From NCBI GenBank assembly GCA_947685225.1, contig CANTUV010000024.1, positions 23,206,001 through 23,270,000 of the forward strand: a DNA stretch of 64,000 bases, in the 5' to 3' direction. The translations under genes and the position numbers were made by a program. This document shows positions 32,012 to 44,250 of the stretch, piece after piece; the stretch's first letter is position 1; every line of letters begins with the position of its first letter. The stretch comes from Garcia nutans (lineage: Eukaryota; Streptophyta; Magnoliopsida; Malpighiales; Euphorbiaceae). The notes beneath the pieces are model-generated. The model was given only the letters and a program-made list of their open reading frames with translations, was not told where the DNA came from and searched no databases.

Positions 32012-35000
32012 ATATATATCACAACTCATAACATTATATCTCATTATATTGCTCAATTGTATCACAATTCATAATTCATATTAAAGCAAAGACAAGCATG
32101 GGCCCAAAAGGATCTAATATGCTATTCAAATTTCAGAGTTACTGCTTTGTTCCATAATGACACAATGTGTCTAGCCCCGTAGACAATATATCCATGGATA
32201 ATGTAACAGCAGCAGTCTCTTGGACCTCAACAAGGCTAGACCCTTAGGCCCCAGTATCTTGGTCCTCAACCCGGCTAGACTACTATAGTTTTTGAGGCTT
32301 ACTACCCAGTTTTTTTTCCCCAAAAACATCATATTTATCAGCTGGCCTGGCTTACAACCTAGTCTTTTTACAATTTCAGCGTTTAGCCCATAAGCAATCA
32401 TAGGCATGCTGCCAAATCCAGAACTCTGAAAATTGAATAACATACTAGGCACACAATTTATTCATATTTCTCATTATCAAATTCTTTCATAATTCCTTTA
32501 TAAAAACTTTTCCATTTTCTCATGATTAAACTAGGCACATTGCCTCATTATATCATCTTTTTCTCACTTTTTTTTTCATTTATTCATTTTTCTCATTATT
32601 ATTCTCTTTCTCATTGTCACTATTCAATCTAGGCACATTACCTTATTTTCACATTTTTTTCTCATTTTTCTCATTTTTCACATCTTTCTCATTTTTCTCA
32701 TTTTTTTCTCATTTTTATCAATATCAATTCATTTCATTATTCCACATATCTCATTTTTGCATTCATAACACATTACCCAATTGCTTTGGGTATTTTCACA
32801 TAATTACATATTTCACATTCTACACAATTTAGCCATTATCAATGGCTTTTCACAATGCATTTAACACATATATGACATTACAAATGCCATAGCACATTAT
32901 TCATACGCAATCAATGAACCAAGTAACTTAACACATTTTCCAACCAAAATTTGTTAAGCCTAAATGTCATGCAAATATAAACAATATATTCAAAGTTTGT
33001 ATATACCTCAAATAGCAACCAAAATAATCTTAAAACTCTCACCAACTTTCTCTTCCAAGTTGCCCTTCAACACTTGGATTGGCCAAACTACTTCCTCTCA
33101 ATGCCTATATCAAATGTGATCATAAATAATCATTTAATATCACATTCTAAGGCATTCTCAACATCAAACCTTAATTTAACAATACTCCTACAAAATTTCA
33201 AAAATTAAGTCTTTCCTTACTTTAACTTAGCAAATCCATAAATTATTGTTTTGAGTTTATTTATATCATTACAAGCATATTTTAACATGTTTAAACCAAT
33301 TACATTAATTAACCATATGCTTATGTTCAAAATCCTAAAATTGTATAACTTTCACCATTGAAGGATCTCCATTCCAACTCAATTCAATTATCATTTCAAT
33401 CTTATTTCCACCACTTATATCATTAAATAACATGATTTAAGCATTAAAATCAAACAATTAATCATTCTTTGAAAATTCACTTTTCTAAAACCCTAAATCA
33501 ATATTACCATCTTCAAACTCTATCCAAACTTAACTAAATCTATCATTTGATTTTAAAATCCTTGTTTATGCATCAAAACAACACATTTGGAACCAATTTG
33601 CACAATTAAAACTCATGATTTCAAAAATCCAAATGTTCCGTAACCCTAAATTCTCTCTCTTCAACCAACTTAACTCAATCTTAACCATTTCTTCAATCCA
33701 ACTTAAGAATCATTAATAATTAAACAAAATACCATATTTCATATGCATTTAACCAATTAAAACACACTCCATTAAAATATCAAATTATACATAATCATAT
33801 ATTTAGATGGAACTTCAAAATTGTAAAGGAAAACTAACTAATTTATGAAGAAATCACCAAAACTCACTCGGTTCTTGTAAAATCCTTGGACATTGGTTGT
33901 TTAAATGAAACAAAAACCAATCTTCCTCATCCTTGAAGAAAACGTCAAAGAGAGGAAGAAGAAGAAGAAAAAAAATTCTTTTAAATTTTTTGATTTTTTT
34001 CTCTTTCCTTCATTTAAGACCACATATATATATATATTATTTTAATTATTTATTTATTTATTTATTTTAAAAATACCAATTTTCATCTTCCATTCAAAAA
34101 TATTTTCTTTTTAAATTATTTTATTAAATTTTAAATTTTATAAAGTATATTTACTAATTTACCCTTCCTTTACTATTTATGTTTTTGTCTTTTTAATTTC
34201 TTTCTTCTTTAATTTCTAGCCTTATATATATATATAAATATTTATTTATTTATTTATTTATTAATAAATATATTTAATCTTCTACCACTCAAAAATAAAT
34301 TAATATTGAATTATTTTTATTTACTTATTATTAATTAATTAATAATTACAAAATATCACACTTTTCCATCATCTTCCACTATCTAATATTATTTTATTAT
34401 TATTTTTTTCATCATTCATTTTTCTAACACCAAATTATATCCCACATATATATATATTGTATATTTTATGTATATGTATATATCTTATATATGTTACTTA
34501 TATTTCACATATATCATTATGTACATATTTATATAATGTATATACTATGTCTATGTAATGTATATTTAATAAATACAAATACCCATATGCACAAATAATA
34601 TTCCTATATACACATCAAATTTACCTTATATGTGTACTAACTATATTAAGTATATAATATATATATCCAACATATACAATTAATATACCATATGTATATG
34701 TTATATATACATTAAGTATATATATTGGTTATGTACAACTTTTATATCTCCAAATACTTATTTAATTTCTCCAAAATTACGGATATGACACTATAAGACC
34801 AAAAATATTTTTAATCCCTTTTTCAAGAAGGTCTTTGGACATGAAAACCTTTTAAGATGGGTAAAAAAAAATTTTTCCTCATGACCTAAGTTAGTTACTT
34901 GCATTTCATCCAAGTTAGAACCTTTTTTCTTTAATGAGCTTATAACTATTTAGGTCAATTATGGAATACTAAAAATCAAGTGTGGCCTAATTTATGCCAA

Positions 35001-35476
35001 GACTTATAAATCATAACATATTTGTGGCATAAACCATTAGTTACTTTTTCAATTGAGAAATATATTTATGATAAACCTCTTAATTTAGTTTTAATCTAAT
35101 TTAGCATAAAAGATGTTTTAAGTTGAGATCCAATGGATTAAAGCCTAATTATTGGAAATTATCATGGAACAACTTCTATATTAGAAAATGCAACTATTGG
35201 TTAAACCGTTTGAGGGAATTTTTTGGGAAACAAATATTCCATGTTGGAATTTTGTTGACCATATACCTAAGAAAAGAGACTCACCATTCATGTGTGGAAG
35301 TTATAAGGTTGGAAGGGATGTCCTAATTATCTTTGTTTGTTTGTTGTTTATCAATACATATATACACACATTGCATAACATGTCATTGATCCTTTCTGGC
35401 TCACAGACCTGGAGTACAATAGTTCAAGAGCATACAACGACACCACCTACAATAGTGATTTTAATTCAAGTGCTTC

Positions 35477-35809
35477 TGTAGCATCCTAAAATTTTTGAAA
35501 ATTTCTAATTTTTGAAAAATTTAATAAAATAAATTATAATTTAAAAGGATAAATTAAATTAATGGTTTTAAAAGAAAAATGAAGGGATTTTAAATGAAAA
35601 AGTAGAATATATATGTGATATATATGCAAAATATACATAACATATAAAAGTCAACACTTTTTAAAAGAAAAGGGTATTTTGGTAATTAAATCTTATAAAT
35701 TCAAAATTAATAAAATAATTTAAAACAAATTATTTTTGAATGGAAGAAGGAAATTAGGACTTTTAATTTATTAAAAAATGATTAAATAATTAAATATTAA
35801 ATTATTTTA

Positions 35810-35840
<31 letters not shown>

Positions 35841-38465
35841 GTTTAAAAAAAAGATGAAAGGAAAAGAAATATTAAAAGTCTTCTTCTTCTTCTTCTTCTC
35901 TTTCCTTTGGCCGAAAATTCCATGGGAGCTAGATCAAGGATTATAATTCTTCCATACTCCATAAATTGAAGAAATTAACAAGTCGCAAGTGGATTTTTGG
36001 TGATCTCCACCAAAATTAGTAAGTTTCCATCTCTTTTCTTTGAATTTCTTGGAAATTTGTATTATGTGAGTTTTGAGATTTTGATGTAGTATGTTATAAT
36101 TTTTGGAATTGGTGTGTATGATGTTATTTTGGGTAGTTAACAATAATTCTAAGGTTAGATTGAAGAGATGATGGAGTTTGGTTAAAGAATGGTGAAGAGA
36201 GAGAATTTAGGGTTAGGGATTTTTAGGGTTTTTAAAAACATGAACTTTAATTGTGCAAATTGGTTCTAAATGAGTTGTTTTGATTCTTAAACAATTATTG
36301 TAAAGTCAAATATTGGATTTGGTGGTGTTGGGTTGGAGTTTGAGAATGGAAGTGGAGATTTAGGGTTTTGGAAAAGTGATTTTCCAAAGTTATTGAATTG
36401 TGTGATTTTATTTGTTTAAGCAAGTTGTTTAGTGTTAAAAGTGATGAAAATAAGCTTGTAATGAGTAATGGATTGTTTTGGAATGGAAAACCTTCAATAG
36501 GGGAAGGTTATGCCATTTTTGAGATTTTGTGTATAAGAGTGTATTTTTATTATGTAAATGATTTAAATGTATTAAAATATGTTTTTAATAATATAAACAA
36601 ACTTAAAACACTAATTTAATTGTAGTAGAATGGAATTCTAATGTTGAAGTAAGGAAAGGCTAAATTTTTGAAAATTTGTAGGAGTGATGTGTAGTTATGG
36701 TTTAATGTTGGAAATGCCATTAAATGTGATACTAAATGATTATTTGCTATCACATTTGGTTTAGGCATTGAGGAAGGTTGATTTGCTTCATCCAAGTGGT
36801 GAAGGGCAAGTTGGAAAGATTGGATTGAAGGTTGTTTTTAGCTTGCTTTGGGTTGCTAGTGGAGGTATGTACAAACTTTGAATATAATGTTTATATTTGA
36901 ATAACATTTGGACTTAACAAATTTTGGTTAAAAAATGTGTTAAGCTACTTGGTTCATTGATTGTGTATGAATAATATGCTATGATATTTGTAATGTCATA
37001 TATGTGTTAAATGCATTGTGAAAAGCCATTGATAATGGCTAATTTGTGTAACATGTGAAATATGCATATTATGTGAAAATACCCAAAGTAATTGGGTAAT
37101 GTGTTGTGAATGCAAAAATGAGATATGTGTAATAATGAAATGAATTGATATTAATAAAAATGAGAAAAATGAAAAAGATGTGAAAAGTGAGAAAAGTGAG
37201 GAAAAAAAAAGTGAAAATAAGGCAATGTGCCTAGATTGAATATGTGAAAATGAGAAAGAGATTAATAATGAGAAATATGAATAAATTGTGTGCCTAGTAT
37301 GTTATTCAATTTTCAGAGTTCTGGGTTTGGCGGCATGCCTATGATTGCCTACGGGCTAAACGCTAGAATGGTGAAAAGACAAGCCAGGCCAGTTGATAAA
37401 TATGATGTTTTTGGGGTGAAAAGACTGGGTCGTAAGCCTCAAAAACTATAGCAGTCTAGCCGGGTTGAGGACCAAAATACTGGGGCCTAAGTGTCTAGCA
37501 GGGTTGAGGTCCAAGAGACTAGGGCTATTACATTATCCATGGATATATTACCTACGGGGCTAGACACATGGTGTCATTATGGACCAAAGCAGTAACTCTG
37601 AAATTTGAATAGTATATTAGATCCTTTTTGGGCCCATGCTTGTCTTTGCTTTAATGTGAATTATGAATTATGATATAATTGAGCAATATAATGCTATGAG
37701 TTGTGATTATGAAATATTTAAAAAATATAAGAAAGTAGAATGACGTGACATCTATATGCATTTGCATTGGTGTTGCATTGAGTTTTATTGTTATTATCAA
37801 AGTTTGTACCACTAGGCTTTGGTTTAGAGCGATTGTTTCCATCGTGCAGGTGACAGGTTAGACCCAGCTGAGCCAGAGAGTTCTTCTAGACCAGGTCGGG
37901 TATAGACTTGTAGTTGAGCTTGTTGAGTTGCTATTGAGATCAGAAACACTACCAGCAGCATGTATATATTTTTATGTTATTGTACATTTTGAGTATTATG
38001 CATAATATATTATGTTTTGGATTTTACATATTGTATATTATATAGAATGTTTGGGTCAATGTATTTGAAATGGGAGAGTAAGTGCATTTTAAATTATATA
38101 TATATAAATATTTGAGAAACTTGGTGAATTTGAGAAGTATGGTTGAGATGGTGATTGGAAATTATTTAGGAGTGTTTTCTTTTTGCAGGTGGAGTAATGG
38201 CTAAATTTTGGGATGTCAAAATTACAGACAAAACTTTGGAAAATTTTTCCCAGAGATTTATATATATATTATTTATTTTGAGTTCTTATAACAAGTAAAG
38301 AATATTTATATTCTATTTAATTTTGATATATTTAGAATTTGAAATTTTAAATTAGAAATGTGAAAAATTTTATTAAACGGTCTGTGACATTTTTGTATCG
38401 TATATGCATATTTTACATATGCTGAAAATATGTATTGTACGTATATAGGGTATAAGGGTGTTACA
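35477..38465 (+). repeat. Chromovirus LTR G (5' LTR of element 6)
   Basis: TGTAGCATCC to GGGTGTTACA, 2989 bp, followed by the primer-binding site. A TATAAAAG word at 35643-35650, also in the 3' LTR at 45809, is a candidate core promoter but lies unusually early. A (TA)n(TG)n run is at 35811-35840 and a TTC run at 35879-35898. The open frame at 36398-36619 recurs in the 3' LTR at 46535 simply because the LTRs are copies. Confidence 0.88.
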
Positions 38466-38472
38466 TTTATTT

Positions 38473-38484
38473 TGGTATCAGAGC
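38473..38484 (+). promoter_or_regulatory. Primer-binding site of element 6 (tRNA-iMet)
   Basis: TGGTATCAGAGC, the standard complement of the 3' end of plant initiator-Met tRNA, seven bases after the LTR end. Confidence 0.93.
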
Positions 38485-38635
38485 CTAGGTTCAAGGTTCT
38501 CGACCTAGGTGGGATGATAGAGAGAGAAAATGGGGGATTTTAAAATAGTTTTTAATTGTAATACATGTGTTGGCACTGGCAGTTTCTGATCTCTAATATA
38601 GTATTTTCTATTTTGTTTGCAGATATAGGTAGTTA

Positions 38636-39760
38636 TGGCGTTTCGGCCGCATCAGGCTGCTGAGGGTATTGCAGAGAGTGTGGCTCAAGATGAGGGTAGA
38701 GATGGAGCTAGAGTTGTATCTGCTGGTGAGGCATCTGTTTCTGTGCCTGTGAAACCAGCAATTGATGAGATTCCGCCTGGCTAGGTATGGCATATGGTAT
38801 AGTTGTTGAGGCAAGCTCCAGTTTTGCAGCCGCCACAGCCATAGCTGCAGCAATAGTTGCCGGTGAGGCAGTATGATAAACTGAGAAAGTATGGGGCTGA
38901 GAACTTTGTTGGTACTACAGATCCTGCTGTAGCAGAGCTGTGGCTAGACTAGGTTTAGAGGGTATTCATTCAGTTACAGGCTAGTCCAGAAGAGAAGTTT
39001 GATTATGCCAGATCTCTTCTGTAGAGAGATGCATATGATTGGTGGAAGATGGTTCCACATGCTCTAGATGATACACCAGTCCTGAACTATGATGATTTCC
39101 TGCAGGAATTTAAGCAGAAGTATACTTTGAGGGAGTATAAAGATGCAAAGAAGATGGAGTTCTTGAGTCTGAGACAGGATACCAGGACAGTGACCGAGTA
39201 TGAGATCGAGTTTATCCGATTGAGTCACTATACTAGTGGGATCATTTCTGACAAGTTTGACAGGTGCAGGAGGTTTGAGGAGGAACTAAGACCCTCTATA
39301 GTATGCATCATTGCAGGTTCTCGATATCAGGATTTTTTCCAGTTAGTTGCAACTGCCAGGAGTGTTGAGAGGGCATAGAGTCTTGCAGCAGCTGCCAGGG
39401 TTGACAAGACCAGAGTTAGGAGACCCCAGAGTGAGGCAGGGTCTTCATCAATGAAGAGAGGCTGAGAGGGGATATTTTCAGAGGTTTAGTAGGAGTTAAG
39501 GGTAGTTTGGCAGGTCAGTACAGCAGCAGAGACAGAGACAGAGACCTGCAGTTTTAGTGGCTAGTGCTTCGACCAGTGTCTCAGAGGCCTGCTCCACCTA
39601 CTTGCGTTCATTGTGGTAGAGCAAACGGAGGTGTCTGCTAGTGGAGAGGTGCTTCGGGAGTGTGTTTTAGATGTGGGTCGTCAGACCATTTTATCAGATA
39701 TTGTCTCAAGCCACCAAAGGTTAGGCAGGCAGATACTGCAGCTTCTCGGCCCAATGTCAG
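38636..39760 (+). pseudogene. Chromovirus gag, broken
   Basis: From the ATG at 38636 (MAFRPHQAAEGIAESVAQDE), stops occur at about residues 50 and 57 and in a Gln-rich stretch. The gag core follows: KYGAENFVGTTDPAVAELWL, then LL-stop-RDAYDWWKMVPHAL, FKQKYTLREYKDAKKMEFLS, ending SVERA at 39378. A CCHC zinc knuckle (CFRCGSSDHFIRYC) lies near 39661-39705 in another frame, showing at least one frameshift after the core. It would form the particle and bind RNA. Confidence 0.82.
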
Positions 39761-39929
39761 AGGGGGTCATGGTGGCAGGTTTTAGTAGAAGTGGTCGACC
39801 TGGGTTTAGTCAGAGAGGAGGCTCTACATCCGGGGGCAGTAGGCCAAATGAGGCTGGGCCATCTCAGCGGGTTTATGTGATGCAGAGGCAGCCGATGCTT
39901 CAGTCATCATTGCAGGTACATTTTTTTTA

Positions 39930-40260
39930 TTTGGTATTTCAGTCATTGCTCTATTAGATCCTGGATTTACGCATTCATACATAAGTGCATCTATCTTGCC
40001 TGTGATTGAATTGCATTCTGAGTCCCTAGGATTTGATGTCTTGGTGACAAATCCTTTAGGGCATAGTGTTGTGGTGAGTAAGGTGCACCGAGATAATCCA
40101 GTTATTGTTCAGGATGACGAGTTTCTTGGTGACCTGATTGAGATGCCTTTCAGGGAATATGATCTGATTTTGGGCATGGATTGGTTATCCAAGCATGGGG
40201 CTGTGGTAGACTATCAGAAGAAATGTGTTACTTTGAGAACATGTGATGGTAGGGATGCGA
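39930..40260 (+). pseudogene. Chromovirus aspartic protease, active site altered
   Basis: Reads ALLDPGFTHSYIS at ~39946, where related elements have D-S-G-A-T-H-S. The catalytic Asp remains, but the following Ser and Ala are Pro and Phe. The rest is well kept: LGHSVVVSKVHRDNPVIV, FLGDLIEMPFREYDLILGMD, WLSKHGAVVDYQKKCVTL. The open part runs 39996-40343. The altered flap-facing motif suggests loss of function. Confidence 0.8.
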
Positions 40261-41699
40261 TGGTATCTAGTGAGCAGAGGTATCTTTCATCCATGTGTTG
40301 TTTCAGCTGTTTCAGCTGGGAGGATGATTTGGAAGGGATGTGAGGCATATCTTACTCATGTTGTAGATACTAGAGTAGTGGGATCTCTGCTTGAAAGTAT
40401 ACCCACAATTGCCGAATTTCTAGATGTTTTCCCTGATGAGTTGCCAGGGGTACCTCCTGAGAGAGAAGTGGAGTTTGGTATCAATTTGTTGCCTGGTACC
40501 ACTCCTATCTCTATTACCCCTTATCGAATGGCACCTTCTGAGTTGAGAGAGTTGAAGGTGCAGTTGCAGGAGTTATTGAATAAAGGGTTCGTTTTCCATG
40601 AGATTGTATTGATTATAGGCAGTTGAATAAGGTGACCATCAAGAATAAGTATCCTTTGCCTCAGATAGATGATCTCTTTGATCAGTTGAAGGGAGAAGCA
40701 GTATTCTTTAAGATTGATCTGAGATCAAGATACCATCAGTTGAGAGTCAGAGATGTGGATGTACCCAAGACAGCTTTTTGCACGAGATATGGACATTATG
40801 AGTTTCTGGTGATGCCCTTTGGATTGACGAATGCACCAGCAGCTTTTATGGATTTTGTAATATCCTCATATATGCTCTAGAAGTTTTGATTATGTTGTTG
40901 TTATTGTTTGTTGTTGTTGTTATATTGGATTGAATATATTTGTTAATTGCAAGAGAAAAGAAATTGGGAAAGAAAATAGGGTTTAGAGAGAATGGTATAT
41001 GTTGTGTATATGATGATATATATAACATATAAATTGGTCAAATGAAGAGTCAAGGGGGTAGAGATATTTATTTTGTTGAATGTGAAAGTACATAAAAGGA
41101 CTTATAAGTTGAAAGAGAGCTAGAACAAATGGTTAAGGGCATTGAGGTAATTTACTTTTAGAAATCTCTTGGTGGAGATTTAAAGAAGAAAAGATGTTGA
41201 CTTGTGTTGATTTTCTTCTTTTTTTTGTGGGTGCCGACCATTCAAGAAAGAAAAGAGCAAGAGAAGTGTTTTTGATGCTAGAAGCAATTTGAAGAAGGAA
41301 TCAAGGGTTTTGGTTAGAGATTTGTGGAATTTCTTCATTTCAAGTAAGTATTCTCTTGTTTTCTTTACTTATTTTGAAGTTGTGTTTGAAGTGAATTAGG
41401 GTTGGTTGATTTTGTGATTTGGTGTGTTTAAGAGGTGGTTGAGATGTGTTTTCATGTGTTAAATTGGTTTTAAGTTAAGAGTTTAAATAGATGTTGATTT
41501 TTGGAAGATGGAGAAGGATGTTGGTTTTAGGGTTTTGAGATGATTTGTGTTTAGATGTATTAGGAATGTTTTGTGAAATGATTTTTGTGATGAATTTGTG
41601 TTTAGAACATTGTTTCCATTCATTTGAAACATGCAATATTGTGTTTGATGAGTTTGAGTGCAATTGGAGGAGAGTTGTGCATATTAGGGTTTGTGTTCT

Positions 41700-41885
41700 T
41701 GGGTGACACGGCCAAAGGGAAAGAAAGACATGGCCAAGTCAAGAGATTTTGGGCGTGTTGGATTGGTTTTTGGGTGACACGGCCGTGTCCCCAAGCCGTG
41801 TTGCTTACTGTCAAGTGGTGTTGAGAGACACGGCCACAAGCTTGGCCGTGTCCCTCAAGTGGGCTGCCCGTGTTCTTCACATTTG
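41700..41885. repeat. GACACGGCC / GGCCGTGTC cluster in LTR H
   Basis: Six or so copies in both orientations, including the 14-bp palindrome GACACGGCCGTGTC and a hairpin with arms GACACGGCCA/TGGCCGTGTC around CAAGCT. It is GC-rich in an AT-rich LTR. A longer version is in LTR I. Confidence 0.8.
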
Positions 41886-42309
41886 TTGGTTAGGGATTTA
41901 TTTCTTTGTTCTAATTGCATTGTTTGGATTCTTCAAAGGTATTTTGGTACCTAAACTTAAACATAAACACTTTAAACATACTTCAAACAAAGAATGCCCT
42001 AATCAAATGGATGTGGAAGATCCTAAAGCTATGAATGACATAAATTGTTCTTTGCCCTAATTGCATTGTTGAGATTGAATAATGTTATGTTATGCATTGT
42101 GAATGATAATGTGTTCCATGAGTAATGTATAATGAAATGTGATGCAAAGTCATTGTGATTGGCTATGATGATGATATTGAAAGAAAGAAGGCATGTTTGC
42201 CTAAATGTTGATGAGAATTGAGAATGGACATGATAACTAAATAATAAATGGATTGTGTGGCTAATGTGTTATTCCATTTTCAGAGTGGGTTGTTGGTGGC
42301 ATGCCTAAT

Positions 42310-42490
42310 AAGTGTAACAATCTCTTGAAGTTAGGTTGGATTGAATCCTTGAAGCCTAATTGAGATGTTACCACCCTTGAAGCTAGGTTGGGTTGGTTCT
42401 TGAAGCCAAGTTGGGTTGATGCTTAGCATGCTTTGCTCCCCTTGAAGCTTGGTTGAACCTAATCCTTGAAGCCTAGTTGGGTATATGATA
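42310..42490 (+). repeat. CCTTGAAGC-(C/T)TAGTTGGGTT repeats in LTR H
   Basis: About six irregular ~25-35 bp units of CCTTGAAGC plus a TAGGTTGGGTT-like tail. Confidence 0.7.
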
Positions 42491-43542
42491 TTGATAAATG
42501 TAATAACAAAACCAAAACATTAACTCTGAAAATTGAATGGCATATTAGTGTGTCTTGGACCCAATGCATGTCTTTGTTTAATGTGAGTCATGATTTGTTT
42601 AATGTTGTTCATGAATGGTTAAATGAATAACTAATGAGGCATATGAAATGTAAAGGTATGTTGTTAGCCTTGCATATATGATGTAACATGTATAATATGG
42701 ATTGAGAATTGGCATTGCATTGCACTGAAGCATAACACTAGCACATTTTGTCTTACTAAGCCGTTGGCTTAGCGCGATAGTGTTTGATCGCGCAGGTAAT
42801 AGGGTTGAACCCGAGAGCTCTTCGAGACCGAGTGAGAGTAGACAGTGAAGAGTTGATTTTGGGAACTTAAAGATCAGAGGAGACTTGCCAATCATGTATA
42901 ACTCTTTTATATTTTGTAAAGTAATGATTTTAATGTACATATGTGTATATTTGTAAATATGAAATTAAATGTTTTCATATATGTAAATATTTGATAAATT
43001 CCGCTGCGTAACAACTAAATGTATCTATATATATCTATTTAGTTTTGTATTACAAGTTAACTACTTATCTTTCTATAATGTATACAATTGAAAGATTATG
43101 GTACGGTTTAAAATGTTTAAAATGTTAAGAAAATCCGTAGCATCTCTATGTTTAGTGCATGTATACTACATTGTGGTGTTTGTAGTGTGCATGTATTGAA
43201 TGTAGGGGTGTTACAGATTTGATGAACAGGGTATTCATACCATTTTTGGATCAGTTTATGGTAGTCTTCATTGATGACATCTTAGTGTATTCGTATAATG
43301 AGGAGGATCATGATAGGCATTTGCGGATCATATTGCAGACTCTGAGAGAGAAGCAGTTGTATGCTAAGCTGTCTAAGTGTGAGTTCTGGCTCGATCAGGT
43401 AGCTTTTCTTGGTCATGTGGTTTCAACAGAGGGTATTAGAGTTGATCTGAGTAAAGTTGATGCTATCTTGAATTGGAGTCCACCGAAGACTGTGACAAAG
43501 GTTAGAAGTTTTCTGGGATTGGCAGGCTATTATCGTTGATTT

Positions 43543-44250
43543 GTGAAGGGTTTTTCTATAATAGCTACACCACTCACCATATTACTTCAAAAAGGAGTTA
43601 AATTTGTGTGGACAGATCGGTGCCAGGCGAGTTTTGAGCAGCTGAGGGAGATGTTGGCTCAAGCTCCTGTCCTTACCCTGCCTGTGGAAGGTAAACCATA
43701 TATGATATATAGTGATGCTTCACATAGTGGTTCAGGTTGTGTTTTGATGCAGGAGGGTAGAGTCATAGCTTATGCTTCACGGCAATTAAAGCCACATGAG
43801 CTTAATTATCCGACGCATGATTTGGAGTTGGCAACCATAGTTTTTGCTTTGAAGATTTGGCAATATTATCTTTATGGGGAGAAGTGTTTCATTTATACAG
43901 ATTGCAAGAGTTTGAAATACCTGGGTGTTCAAAGAGAGCTGAATCTTCGACAGAGATGGTGGTTAGAGTTGGTTAAAGACTATGACTGTTTGATTGATTA
44001 CCATCTTGGTAAGGCAAATGTTGTTGCTGATGCCTTGAGTCGAAAGTCTTTGGCAGGTTTGACTGCTTCTTCACTCTCGTTGCTTGTTGAGTTGAGAGCG
44101 TTGCATGCTAGATTTGAATCTTCTGATGATGGTGCTTTGATGGCTCAGTTGCAGTTGAGGCCATTCTTGTTGGATCATATTAGGGAGGCTCAGTTGGCAG
44201 ATGAGAGAATTCAGAAAATTGTGTTGGTTTGTCAGAAGGGGGAGAGTTGA
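43543..44250 (+). pseudogene. Chromovirus RNase H and connector
   Basis: Open for 235 residues. It starts at the RT-RNase H linker (MKGFSIIATPLTILLQKGVK) and has the RNase H landmarks YMIYSDASHSGSGCVLMQ (first Asp), HDLELATIVFALKIW (Glu), FIYTDCKSLKYL (Asp) and NVVADALSRK (Asp). All four catalytic acids are present. It is separated from RT by the stop at 43537 and from integrase by a stop at 44248. The protein would remove template RNA during cDNA synthesis. Confidence 0.88.

Larger units (their letters stand above)
31239..34790 (-). mobile_element. Solo chromovirus-type LTR, 3.55 kb
   Basis: TGTAACACCC...GATATGACA on the plus strand, flanked by identical CTATA at 31234-31238 and 34791-34795, so both ends are secure. 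Sense is minus: internal blocks around 32100-32450 match the inverse of 37290-37650 in LTR G (CCATGGATA near a GGGGCTAGACAC word). It has no internal coding region and no primer-binding site. The open frame at 32171-32452 lies in this LTR and is not considered a gene. The 33900-34750 part is extremely AT-rich, with TA and TATT runs. Confidence 0.88.
30800..35476 (+). mobile_element. Tat element 4: primer-binding site, leader, gag start
   Basis: The leader runs 30819-31238, is broken by the solo LTR at 31239-34790, and resumes at 34796. It reaches the gag-proximal segment (CGSYKVGRDVLIIFVCLL...) before element 6 cuts it at 35476. Gag proper is not reached and no downstream part was found in the window. 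Confidence 0.8.
40856..43215 (+). mobile_element. Solo chromovirus-type LTR H inserted in RT
   Basis: TGTAATATCCTC...GGGTGTTACA, 2360 bp, flanked by GATTT at 40851-40855 and 43216-43220. Removing it restores the RT frame across AFMD-LMNR, which proves the insertion. It has no internal region. It carries the CACGGCC cluster and a CTTGAAGCC repeat. The 41749-42060 open frame is inside the LTR and not a gene. Confidence 0.93.
40261..43542 (+). pseudogene. Chromovirus reverse transcriptase, split by a solo LTR
   Basis: N-terminal part: PTIAEFLDVFPDELPGVPPE and ISITPYRMAPSELRELKVQL. A frameshift falls near 40600 before DYRQLNKVTIKNKYPLPQID and KIDLRSRYHQL, reaching VMPFGLTNAPAAFMD at 40855. Solo LTR H (40856-43215) interrupts. 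The gene resumes LMNRVFIPFLDQFMVVFIDD with the catalytic FIDDILVYS at about 43268-43294, then LGHVVSTEGI and FLGLAGYYR, with a stop at 43537-43539. Both catalytic Asp residues are intact. Confidence 0.9.

Noticed and set aside
31239..34790. MITE, Helitron or CACTA element
   Set aside because: TG...CA ends, a 5-bp target duplication and inner homology to LTR G identify a solo LTR.
36398..36619. 73-residue frame conserved with 46535-46756
   Set aside because: The two are the same segment of the 5' and 3' LTR of element 6; identity by LTR duplication is not evidence of a gene.
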